Shown: piece by piece, positions 7,404 to 14,044 of the stretch
How positions within the stretch are numbered: position 1 is the stretch's first letter
Layout of the letters: each line of letters opens with the position of its first letter
DNA from: an uncultured Angelakisella sp.
Lineage (GTDB): Bacteria; Bacillota; Clostridia; Oscillospirales; Ruminococcaceae
NCBI GenBank assembly: GCA_934524965.1
Contig: CAKSYU010000022.1
Coordinates: forward strand, 1 to 30,643
Length of the DNA: 30,643 bases
Direction of reading: 5' to 3'
Program-made: the position numbers and the translations under genes
The notes under the pieces: generated by a model
Told to the model about the DNA's origin: nothing
Seen by the model: only the letters and a program-made list of their open reading frames with translations
Database searches by the model: none

Positions 7404-8266
7404 TTTTCTCGTTTCCTCCTTTGCTTTGGGGGGAGCTGTAATTCCTCCACCGTCTGGGGCAGTCCCAGCCGGATAATATTCTCTAAAATGGGCTGGAAGT
7501 GCCGCAGCTCCAAAAGATCGAGCGTCGCACCCATCTCTCCGATGGTCAGCAGCAGGCTTGCCTTCGCGTGGCTTCGCAGCGCCTCCGGTTCGCCCTCCAG
7601 CCGTAAAAAGGGGTTAAAATCCCCGTGCTTTTTGTCCTTTTCCCAGTCGTCCAGCGCGTCCGCCATGTAGATGTAGCGCCCCAGCAGATAGCCCAGCCGC
7701 TCCAGCACCCGATGCTCGTCCGGCTCCTCACTGATCAGCCCCAGCATCGCCGCCGTCATTTTGGCGGTCGGTTCGCACAGCTCGTCCAGACCGATGATCT
7801 CCTGCCGTCCCTCCAGCTCCCGCTGGCGGCGCATCTCGCCGGCAAATACCGCGTCGATGGCGGGGTATCGCTCCGCCGTCCGGCGGTACTGGCGGCGCAG
7901 CAGGGCGCGCAGCAGCCCTCCGCCGCACCGTCCCCAAAAGCCGCCGTCCTCTATGGTGTCCTCCGCCTTGTACCACAGGCTCAGGATCGCCATATCCGCC
8001 GCACGGTTCAGCGCCTCGTTTTCCTCGCAGTGGGGGCAGCGCCGCAGCGGGTTCACCCCGCAGCTTCTGCGCCGGAATTCCGGTGTCTCCTCCCGCAGCG
8101 CCATTTCCAGCGCGGCGTAAAAGGTAAAGTCATAGCTCAGCGTCAGCCGCGCCAGCGGACCGAACCGGCGCCCGAGGGTACGGCACAGCCCGCAGTAAAT
8201 GCCGCGGTACGCCTCCCACTCGCAGATGCGCAGCTGCGGCGTGCAGGTCTTTACATATCCGAACAT
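7400..8266 (-). CDS. DUF5685-type protein
   Basis: A 288-residue protein from the ATG at 8266, preceded by AGGGAGG; an upstream GTG at 8287 lacks a good ribosome binding site. The N-terminus has a Cys-rich stretch ([18 protein letters not shown], then YCGLCRTLG). A second motif, [12 protein letters not shown], follows near residue 90. The rest is helical and ends with [14 protein letters not shown], an Asp-rich motif reminiscent of metal-binding sites in all-helical enzymes. I recognise it as the DUF5685 family, of unknown function. It is first in a coupled operon (ATGA overlap) with a J-domain protein, which suggests an Hsp70-related role. Confidence 0.85.
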   Translation of the reverse strand: MFGYVKTCTPQLRICEWEAYRGIYCGLCRTLGRRFGPLARLTLSYDFTFYAALEMALREETPEFRRRSCGVNPLRRCPHCEENEALNRAADMAILSLWYKAEDTIEDGGFWGRCGGGLLRALLRRQYRRTAERYPAIDAVFAGEMRRQRELEGRQEIIGLDELCEPTAKMTAAMLGLISEEPDEHRVLERLGYLLGRYIYMADALDDWEKDKKHGDFNPFLRLEGEPEALRSHAKASLLLTIGEMGATLDLLELRHFQPILENIIRLGLPQTVEELQLPPKQRRKREK

Positions 8267-8421
8267 TCCGCCGCCTCCCTGCCGCACTTTTCCCCTTTAT
8301 CATACCGCATTGTTCCGCAAATTGCTTGAACAATGTGTAAACGGCGGAAAAATAGACTGTAATTAAAAATAGTATAACAGATTTTCACGGTCAAGACAAT
8401 CTCTCCCGCCCCCACAAAAGC

Positions 8422-8446
8422 AAAAAAGTCCGGATTTCTCCGAACC
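8422..8446 (-). terminator. Rho-independent terminator of the trpXYZ-type operon
   Basis: On the minus strand GTTCGG, AGAAAT loop, CCGGAC, then TTTTTT (plus-strand arms 8428-8433 and 8440-8445, A run 8422-8427). It lies about 140 bases after the ATPase stop, beyond a structured element. Confidence 0.85.
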
Positions 8447-8481
8447 TTTTGTTATTCGCATGCATCTATGTGCCGTATTAT

Positions 8482-8587
8482 ATTTCAGCGAGCAAAAATC
8501 AGATGATGACAAGGAAGAGAACCGCAGGAATACTTGCATATTTCAAGGTTCTCAGACGAGGTCAGGGCTGATTTTTGCCGTTGAAAT
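8482..8587. repeat. 106-bp element with ~20-bp terminal inverted repeats
   Basis: The ends pair almost fully: ATTTCA-GCGA-GCAAAAATCAG at 8482-8502 against CTGATTTTTGCCGTTGAAAT at 8568-8587, with an 11-bp perfect core. Inside is a second stem, GAGAACC (8517-8523) / GGTTCTC (8547-8553), enclosing a small GCAGG/CTTGC hairpin. The right end coincides with the ATPase stop codon. It could be a miniature transposable element or a structured 3' UTR RNA of the minus-strand transcript. Confidence 0.65.
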
Positions 8588-9360
8588 CAGTTGCCGCACT
8601 CTATACTGATCTGCGTAAACAGGTCAAGAATATCGTCCACACCCATGCGCTTCTTTTCCTCGCCCGCGGCGTCCAGCACCAGATGTCCCTTATCCATCAT
8701 CAAAAGTCGGTTGCCGTACTCCACGGCGTAGCGCAGGTTATGCGTCACCATAATGGCGGTCAATCCCTTTTCCCGCACCACACGGTCGGTCAGCGCCATA
8801 ATGGTATCGGCGGTCTTGGGGTCAAGGGCGGCGGTGTGCTCATCTAAGATGAGAAAATCAATGGGCGTCATGGTCGCCATCAGCAGGGCGACCGCCTGCC
8901 GCTGCCCGCCGGAAAGCGCCCCCATCTTGATATCCATTTTGTCCTCCAGCCCCAGTCCCAATGCGGCTAGCTGCTCGCAGTAGTCGGCACGGCGGGGGTG
9001 GTTGGCGCCCCGTCCCAGCCCGTAGGCTTTGCCCTTGTTATCCGCCAGCGAAAGATTCTCGAACATGGTCAGGTTGGGGCTGGTGCCAAGGGCGGGGTTC
9101 TGGTACACCCGCCCAAAGCGGCGGTAGCGCACAAATTCCTTCTTGTGCAGCATACTTTCGCCGTCAATGATGACATCGCCGCCCTGAATGGGGGTGCTGC
9201 CGCAGATGATATTGAGCAGCGAGGTTTTGCCGCTGCCGTTGCTGCCCACGATGGAAACGAATTCTCCCGCCTCCACCGAAAGGCTGAAGTCGCGAAACAG
9301 GCAGGACTCGGTAATTTCGCCGGGATTATAGATCTTGGTGATATTTTTAAGCTCCAACAC
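8587..9360 (-). CDS. trpZ: ABC transporter ATP-binding protein, tryptophan TrpZ-type
   Basis: A 257-residue ABC ATPase. Walker A is GSNGSGKT (39-46), the Q-loop Gln87, the signature LSGGQRQA (149-156), Walker B FLILDEH (Asp173, Glu174), and the switch His207. It starts with GTG after AAAGGAGG and overlaps the permease gene by 14 bases. It belongs to the uncharacterised-substrate ABC family (COG1101 type) that pairs with a COG4120 permease and a COG2984 binding protein. The tryptophan T-box upstream of the operon points to tryptophan, hence the trpXYZ naming used for such systems. The symbol rests on that context. Confidence 0.88.
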   Translation of the reverse strand: MLELKNITKIYNPGEITESCLFRDFSLSVEAGEFVSIVGSNGSGKTSLLNIICGSTPIQGGDVIIDGESMLHKKEFVRYRRFGRVYQNPALGTSPNLTMFENLSLADNKGKAYGLGRGANHPRRADYCEQLAALGLGLEDKMDIKMGALSGGQRQAVALLMATMTPIDFLILDEHTAALDPKTADTIMALTDRVVREKGLTAIMVTHNLRYAVEYGNRLLMMDKGHLVLDAAGEEKKRMGVDDILDLFTQISIECGN

Positions 9361-10255
9361 CGTCGGCGCCTCCTTTCCTGCCGGTCAGATTCCCCGTAAT
9401 CAGGATCACAAGGAACAAGGCGGCGGTAATGAATTTCAGCATATTGCCGGGCAGCCCCAGCAGAATGGCGATCTGGATACAAGCCTTATACAGAATGCTG
9501 CCGATGACCACTGCCGCGGTGCCCTTTACAAAGCTCATGCGGTGGAACAGCGTGGTGCCGATGATGACCGCCGCCAGACCGAATACCATCTGACCGGTGC
9601 CCATCGTGGCACTGAAGGAGCGCCCCTCCTGGCAGACGATGCAGCCGGAAAGCGCTACCAGCGCATTGGCGATCACCAGACCGAGAATTTTCATGCTGCC
9701 CTTATCCACGGCAAGGGTGGTCACCAGCGTCTCGTTATCACCCACCGCCCGCAGCAGCAAGCCATTCTTGGTAGAAAAATACCACTCCAGCACCAGCCCG
9801 ATCAGCACCACCAGCACCAGCGAAACGATGAGCTTGCGGTATAAGAGCGGCACGCCGCCTAAGAGCGCCATTACCGGCGCCGAGGTGTAAATGGTATCCA
9901 CCGCCCGCTCCACCATCAGGTTGGAGCCGGCGATCTGCAAATTGATGGAGTACAGCGCCGTCATGGTGATAATACCGGCAAGCAGGTCACGCACCTTGGC
10001 ACGGACATGGATAAGCCCCGTGCAAAGCCCCGCCAGCGCCCCGATGAGCAGCGCGACCGGCAGCGTCAGCCAGGCGTTGACGCCGTGGGTCAGCAGCACG
10101 GCGGTCACGGCAGCCCCCAGCGGGAAGCTGCCGTCCACCGTCAGGTCAGGGAAGTCCAGTATCTTGTAGGTGATAAAGATCCCATAGGACAGTATGGCGT
10201 AGATGAGCCCCTGTGTCAAAGTTCCGGCGCAGGTCTCCAGTATCACATTCAGCAT
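9347..10255 (-). CDS. trpY: ABC transporter permease, tryptophan TrpY-type
   Basis: A 302-residue permease of the branched-chain-amino-acid/simple-sugar permease fold, with eight or so hydrophobic segments. Typical blocks are the early DLTVDGSFPLGAAVTAVLL, GALAGLCTGLIHVRAKVRDLLAGIITMTALYSINL, and the later LVIANALVALSGCIVCQEGRSFSATMGTG and GTAAVVIGSILYKA. The start follows AAGGAG. It lies 35 bases after the binding-protein gene and overlaps the ATPase gene. A single permease gene suggests a homodimeric channel. Confidence 0.9.
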   Translation of the reverse strand: MLNVILETCAGTLTQGLIYAILSYGIFITYKILDFPDLTVDGSFPLGAAVTAVLLTHGVNAWLTLPVALLIGALAGLCTGLIHVRAKVRDLLAGIITMTALYSINLQIAGSNLMVERAVDTIYTSAPVMALLGGVPLLYRKLIVSLVLVVLIGLVLEWYFSTKNGLLLRAVGDNETLVTTLAVDKGSMKILGLVIANALVALSGCIVCQEGRSFSATMGTGQMVFGLAAVIIGTTLFHRMSFVKGTAAVVIGSILYKACIQIAILLGLPGNMLKFITAALFLVILITGNLTGRKGGADGVGA

Positions 10256-10290
10256 GGTGTTCTCCTTGCGGTCATATCAGAATCGAAAAA

Positions 10291-11259
10291 TCAGGCGTTG
10301 GCGTCGATGGCTCGGGCAGCGTAATCCTCCGGCAGGGTCAGCCCCATCTCGGCAAGGGCAGTGTAGTTGACATACAGCCCGTACTCGCTGATGGTCTCAT
10401 AGGGCATCTCCTCGCAGGTGGCTTCGCCCTTCAGCACCTTCGCCGCCATCTTGCCGGTCTGCCGTCCCAGCTCGTAGTAGTCAATACCGATGGAGGCGAC
10501 GCAGCCCTTTTTCACCTGCTCTATCTCGCTGCCGTAAACCGGCACATTTTTGGCGTTGGTCTTTTCCAGAATGGCAGGCAGCACGCCCACCACGTTGTTA
10601 TCGGTTAGGTTGCTCATGCAGTCCACGCCGCGGGCAAGCAGGGTATCGCACGCCTGCACCACCTCAGATTGGGCGGTCACACCCACCGCCTCGATGGTAA
10701 AGCCGTAGGCAGGGGCTTTCTCCTTGTACTCGGCAATGGCGGAAACGGAGTTCGGCTCGCTGGTGGTGTACAGAATGCCGATGGTCTTGGCTTCCGGCTG
10801 CAGGGCACGGATCAGCTCCAGCTGACCCTCCACCGCCAGCTTATCGCTGGTACCGGTCACATTGCCGGTGTCCAGCTTCGCCTCCACGGGGTCGGTGATG
10901 GCGGTAAAGATCACGGGGATATTTTTATTCTCGGCAGCGGCATAGCAGGCGGTGGCGCTGGGGGTGGCAATGCCGCACATCAGGGCGACATTGTTGGCGC
11001 TGAAGCTCTCCGCGATCTGCTTGGTGATGTTATCATCAAAGCCGGCGTTCTGGTAGTCGATGGTGTAGTCGGTGCCCTCGGTCAGTCCTGCGTCCTTCAG
11101 TCCCTGCAGGAAGCCCTCGCGGCAGTTATCCAGGCTTTCGTGCTCACCGTACTGACTGATGCCGATGACGGGGACTTTCGTCTCGCCGCAGGCGGCAAAA
11201 AGTGCGACAAACAGGGCGGCGAACAGGAATGCGAACAGCTTTTTCAGGTTGGTTTTCAT
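10291..11259 (-). CDS. trpX: ABC transporter substrate-binding lipoprotein, tryptophan TrpX-type
   Basis: A 322-residue lipoprotein. The signal peptide has a Lys-rich start, a Phe/Leu/Ala core and lipobox Phe-Ala-Ala-Cys with Cys24. The mature part is a periplasmic-binding-protein fold of the COG2984 (ABC_sub_bind) family: VIGISQYGEHESLDNCREGF, YTIDYQNAGFDDN, CGIATPSATACYAA, VIFTAITDPVEAKL, TIGILYTTSEPNS, and GIDYYELGRQTG near the end. The gene follows a tryptophan-specifying T-box, so the ligand is most likely tryptophan. AAGGAG precedes the ATG. Confidence 0.92.
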   Translation of the reverse strand: MKTNLKKLFAFLFAALFVALFAACGETKVPVIGISQYGEHESLDNCREGFLQGLKDAGLTEGTDYTIDYQNAGFDDNITKQIAESFSANNVALMCGIATPSATACYAAAENKNIPVIFTAITDPVEAKLDTGNVTGTSDKLAVEGQLELIRALQPEAKTIGILYTTSEPNSVSAIAEYKEKAPAYGFTIEAVGVTAQSEVVQACDTLLARGVDCMSNLTDNNVVGVLPAILEKTNAKNVPVYGSEIEQVKKGCVASIGIDYYELGRQTGKMAAKVLKGEATCEEMPYETISEYGLYVNYTALAEMGLTLPEDYAARAIDANA

Positions 11260-11380
11260 GGGGTTTTCTCCTTTTCTCGGTGGTTTAGTCGGTTATTTTT
11301 TGGTCGGGTTTTTCAGCCAGCGGGCGCCATCGCCGCCCCACCGCAAATTTCTTTTTCACAGCTCCCGCTCCTTTCCGGTA

Positions 11381-11674
11381 AAATAAAAAATCCCGTCCCA
11401 AGTCATTGCTTGGGACAGGGCTTAAAATCAAAAGCTCTGCGGTACCACCCGCGCTTGACGCCATCGGCGTCCGCTCTGTTCTTACACACATGATGTAAGC
11501 CGGGAAGGGTAACGGGTCCGGTCTCCCGTCGGTTACTACTGCCGCCTTGCAGCGGGTTCGTCCGCCCTCACGAGTCCATTCGCCGCTCTTTCCGCTGCCG
11601 CGCTTGCACCGTCCGCGGCTCGCTTTGAACGAAAACTGACCGGTTACTCCTCTCGATCACAGGTTTTTTATTTG
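11381..11674 (-). promoter_or_regulatory. T-box riboswitch, tryptophan-specific, controlling trpXYZ
   Basis: A 5' leader of about 290 nt. On the minus strand it has Stem I with the AGTAACCG bend, the distal AAAGCGAGCC and GGTGCAAGC elements, and a specifier loop in which GAA is followed by TGG (plus-strand CCA 11576-11578) and A. The antiterminator carries the T-box GGGTGGTACCGC (11439-11450). It ends in a terminator, GTCCCAAG/CTTGGGAC (arms 11395-11402 and 11409-11416), with a T-rich tail. TGG is the Trp codon, so uncharged tRNA-Trp should permit read-through into trpX. Confidence 0.93.
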
Positions 11675-11679
11675 TGGCT

Positions 11680-11708
11680 ATTATATGCCACGGTGTCCCA
11701 TTTGTCAA
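11680..11708 (-). promoter_or_regulatory. Consensus promoter of the T-box/trpXYZ transcript
   Basis: Perfect TTGACA (plus-strand TGTCAA 11703-11708), a 17-bp spacer and perfect TATAAT (11680-11685), reading leftward into the T-box leader. Such strength fits control by attenuation rather than initiation. Confidence 0.9.
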
Positions 11709-11759
11709 TGACTTTTTTCCTGCATTTCTTCCTTTTCTTCCGTCAAGAGGTGCGGATAC

Positions 11760-12110
11760 GCGCATCGACGGCGAAAATCAATTCTGGCGGCGTCAAATCC
11801 AGTTCCCGCACCCGCGCACCGCGACCCGTTCTATGACTTAGTTCCATGTCGCCTAACGGCGTCGCAAAGCCTTATAAAAGGTTTTGATTTGTACGCCTAT
11901 CCGGCGGGGACTTCCTTTTGCTCGTGCAAAAGGAAGCAAAACACGCTCGGGGATACCCCGAGACCCCACGCACCGGAACGCACGCTCGGAACGGCTGCGC
12001 CGTCCCGAAGCGTGGGCTAAACGGTGCTTATAGGGTGTCGCGGACGCATCTGCCCCCTTCCCCTCCCCTCCCCCGAAGCGGGGGAGGGAGTTCCTGTCCC
12101 AATCACTGCT
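11760..12110. repeat. Hairpin-rich intergenic region, probable dispersed repeat
   Basis: No convincing gene lies here. There are several strong palindromes: CTTCCTTTTGC/GCAAAAGGAAG (11911-11921/11926-11936), CTCGGGG/CCCCGAG near 11945-11965, ACGGC/GCCGT near 11990-12005, and CCTCCCCC/GGGGGAGG near 12068-12090. The composition and the cluster of hairpins look like the intergenic repeats scattered through gut Clostridia genomes; that resemblance is from memory. Confidence 0.45.
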
Positions 12111-12114
12111 TACC

Positions 12115-12342
12115 CTACTTTTTTTGCTCGGCAAGTGCTTCCTGCGTTTCTGTTCTTGTTGATAGCTCCTGCTTGCCGAACACCTCAAAAATGTGTGCCG
12201 GCAGCGGCTGGCTGCCGCCCGCCGCTTTCCACCCTGCCAAAAAGGCATTGCGGGTCGCCGCAAACATTGTATCAGCTATTTCTTCATATTCGGTGCTGTC
12301 AAGATATTCCCCAAACGCCTGCTCAAACTTGTTATCCATCAT
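12115..12342 (-). CDS. Small hypothetical protein
   Basis: A 75-residue acidic, soluble, helical protein. It starts with Met-Met (12342 or 12339) behind GGAGGG. Visible features are an amphipathic N-terminus (NKFEQAFGEYLDSTEYEEIADTMFAATRNAFLAGWKAAGG), then QPLPAHIFEVFG and a Glu/Gln/Lys-rich tail. It has its own promoter and is divergent from an Xre regulator, which may control it. I do not recognise a family. Confidence 0.7.
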   Translation of the reverse strand: MMDNKFEQAFGEYLDSTEYEEIADTMFAATRNAFLAGWKAAGGSQPLPAHIFEVFGKQELSTRTETQEALAEQKK

Positions 12343-12366
12343 AGCCTGTCCCTCCCATTTTTTCTC

Positions 12367-12395
12367 ATTTTAGCGCATGGGATAATAAAATACAA
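12367..12395 (-). promoter_or_regulatory. Promoter of the small hypothetical gene
   Basis: TTGTAT (plus-strand ATACAA 12390-12395), a 17-bp spacer and TAAAAT (12367-12372), reading toward the gene at 12342. Confidence 0.6.
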
Positions 12396-12483
12396 CCTAA
12401 TTTAAGTTTTTCATCATATTGGGTTGGATAAAACAGCACCGAAAACCTCTAAAATAAGAGATGAAGAAAAGAGGTGGCGGCGT

Positions 12484-12705
12484 ATGGATAAACACTACAA
12501 CGAATATGTACAAATAGGACTGAACATCATGCGCTGCCGCAAGGAAGCTGGCTACACCCAGATGGAGCTTGCCGAAATGACCGGTTACAGCCATCAGCAT
12601 ATTCAGCGGGTGGAAACCGCCAACAGCAAACCGACCGTCGGCTTGCTGCTGGAGGTTTCCAAGGCACTCAATGTTCCGCTGGAACGCCTTTTGGAGCTAA
12701 GATAA
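12484..12705 (+). CDS. Xre-family helix-turn-helix regulator
   Basis: A 73-residue single-domain Xre/Cro regulator. The helix-turn-helix spans about 12-66 (IGLNIMRCRKEAGYTQMELAEMTGYSHQHIQRVETANSKPTVGLLLEVSKALNV). It has no second domain, so it probably binds DNA as a Cro-like dimer. The ATG at 12484 follows GAGGTGG. It is divergent from the small hypothetical gene, with 141 bases between, and may regulate it. A strong terminator follows immediately. Confidence 0.9.
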   Translation: MDKHYNEYVQIGLNIMRCRKEAGYTQMELAEMTGYSHQHIQRVETANSKPTVGLLLEVSKALNVPLERLLELR

Positions 12706-12718
12706 AACCCGTTTTTCC

Positions 12719-12746
12719 GAGAACCCAAAAAGGGTTCTCTTTTTTT
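12719..12746 (+). terminator. Rho-independent terminator of the Xre gene
   Basis: GAGAACCC (12719-12726), AAAAA loop, GGGTTCTC (12732-12739) and seven T. It runs to the end of the convergent holin-like gene. Confidence 0.93.
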
Positions 12747-13050
12747 ACTCCTCGTGACGATATTCGGCGGGCTGGGCGGTGGTGGTCGCGGCGTCATAGA
12801 CGCCGTTTGCCGCCAGTGCCACCATCACGGCATTGATCAGGCACAGCGTCACGCCCTGCACCGTCACCCGCTGCCCGCCAAAGGCTTCCGCCCCAAGAAG
12901 CAGCAGCACGGCGATGCCGTAGGCGACCAGCTGGGCGTTGCACCTGCCCAGCGGCGTGCTTTTCAAAAACTGCGTGATTAGCGTCACCATCATCACGGTG
13001 CCGGCATAGCTGCCCAGCGCCTGCCATGTCACAAATTCATTCATTGTCAT
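12745..13050 (-). CDS. Phage-holin-like small membrane protein
   Basis: A 101-residue protein with about three hydrophobic segments: YAGTVMMVTLITQFLK, LVAYGIAVLLLLGAEAFGG, and TLCLINAVMVALAANGVYDA. The C-terminus is charged (AEYRHEE). Size and layout fit a phage or phage-derived holin. The start may be the ATG at 13050, which overlaps the upstream stop as ATGA, or the ATG at 13044, which has the better spaced AGGAG. It follows a coiled-coil partner gene. No endolysin is present nearby, so this is either a remnant or a non-lytic use. Confidence 0.7.
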   Translation of the reverse strand: MTMNEFVTWQALGSYAGTVMMVTLITQFLKSTPLGRCNAQLVAYGIAVLLLLGAEAFGGQRVTVQGVTLCLINAVMVALAANGVYDAATTTAQPAEYRHEE

Positions 13051-13286
13051 GCTCCTCTCTCCAGTTCCTCTATGCGGCGGCAGGCAGCGGCATAGTCCCG
13101 CTCATGCTCCGCAAATTTCTTTTCCAGCTCATACTGACGCTCGATAACGGAATTGTGCTTATGCACCTTTTTCTCCAGCTGCTCCAGCCGGTAGGCGATC
13201 AGCGCCGATGCCCGACGGTTTGCCCAGTAGGTGCCGCACAGACTGCCGAACAGCGCCAGCGCTGCCGATGCGATCTCAGGTTCCAT
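13047..13286 (-). CDS. Small membrane-anchored coiled-coil protein, phage lysis-cassette type
   Basis: A 79-residue protein from the ATG at 13286, behind GAGGAGG. One N-terminal hydrophobic helix (EPEIASAALALFGSLCGTYWAN) is followed by a long charged coiled coil (AYRLEQLEKKVHKHNSVIERQYELEKKFAEHERDYAAACRRIEELERG). Proteins of this shape, similar to XhlA-type haemolysins, often precede holins in Clostridial prophages. Here the stop overlaps the holin-like start (ATGA). Confidence 0.75.
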   Translation of the reverse strand: MEPEIASAALALFGSLCGTYWANRRASALIAYRLEQLEKKVHKHNSVIERQYELEKKFAEHERDYAAACRRIEELERGA

Positions 13287-13398
13287 TTTTGTTTTCCTCC
13301 TCTTTGCTTTGGGTCTTTTCCCGCAGATCTTGGCGGTTCCCCCCTGCCCCGCGGCAGCCCGCCTTCTCCAAAAGCTCATTATTTATGTGTTTTTACTC

Positions 13399-13427
13399 TT
13401 GACATATCCGCCGCTTCGGTGTACGAT
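13399..13427 (+). promoter_or_regulatory. Promoter upstream of the second Xre regulator
   Basis: Perfect TTGACA (13399-13404), a 17-bp spacer and TACGAT (13422-13427). The gene starts about 160 bases downstream. The leader includes a tandem 10-bp repeat, TGTTTTCAAG at 13521-13530 and 13531-13540, which could be an operator. Confidence 0.6.
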
Positions 13428-13586
13428 GGTCTTGTCGGAACAGGCGGATTTCCGCCAAAAAGATGGGAAAATGAGCTTGCGGGAAATACTCCCAGTTTCT
13501 ATTGTAACTCATGTTTTATGTGTTTTCAAGTGTTTTCAAGCATTTCGTGAGTTTTTATGATTTTCGTCAAGTCAAGGAGGTCAATT

Positions 13587-13913
13587 ATGGATATCATGCT
13601 GCAAAGAATTCTGTCGCTGATCCCCGAGCGGCACGGCGCCGACGCCGAATTTGCCCGCTCCCTCGGCTACAAAAACGGCAACATCATTGCCGATTGGCGG
13701 GCGGGGCGCAGCACCTCCTACCGCGGCAGACTGCCGCAGATCGCCGAGCGGTACGGCGTTTCGGTGGATTGGCTGTGCGGCAGCTCCCCGCTGGTGGAGC
13801 CGCCTGCCGCCTCCCCCGATTTGGAAAATCTGCTGCGGCAGCTCACCCCTGCCGAGCGGCAGCGGGTCTGCGATTTTATTGCCGGACTTTTGGCGGCGCG
13901 TGGCGACCGGTGA
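13587..13913 (+). CDS. Phage-repressor-like Xre-family protein
   Basis: A 108-residue protein from the ATG at 13587 behind AAGGAGG. The N-terminal helix-turn-helix (about 1-62) reads LQRILSLIPERHGADAEFARSLGYKNGNIIADWRAGRSTSYRGRLPQIAERYGVSVDWLCG, a layout common in phage-type repressors of Clostridia. A Pro-rich hinge follows, then a short helical tail (LENLLRQLTPAERQRVCDFIAGLL) that probably dimerises. It has no LexA-type peptidase domain. It stands opposite the holin-like pair. Confidence 0.88.
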   Translation: MDIMLQRILSLIPERHGADAEFARSLGYKNGNIIADWRAGRSTSYRGRLPQIAERYGVSVDWLCGSSPLVEPPAASPDLENLLRQLTPAERQRVCDFIAGLLAARGDR

Positions 13914-13916
13914 GGG

Positions 13917-13955
13917 AAAAAATTTCTCCCGCGGGCACAGGCGCACGCGCGGGAG
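13917..13955 (-). terminator. Possible terminator of the permease-amidohydrolase operon
   Basis: On the minus strand CTCCCGCG/CGCGGGAG (plus 13926-13933/13948-13955) is followed by AAATTTTTT. A second, T-poor hairpin, CCCCCGA/TCGGGGG, lies at about 13973-13997. Confidence 0.5.
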
Positions 13956-14044
13956 GCGGTAAAACAGCACCGCCCCCGACCTTTTTCGATCGGGGGCAGC
14001 TTGCTGTATAGAGGTTGTTTGAGGAGGTCTTGTTTGAGGAGAAA

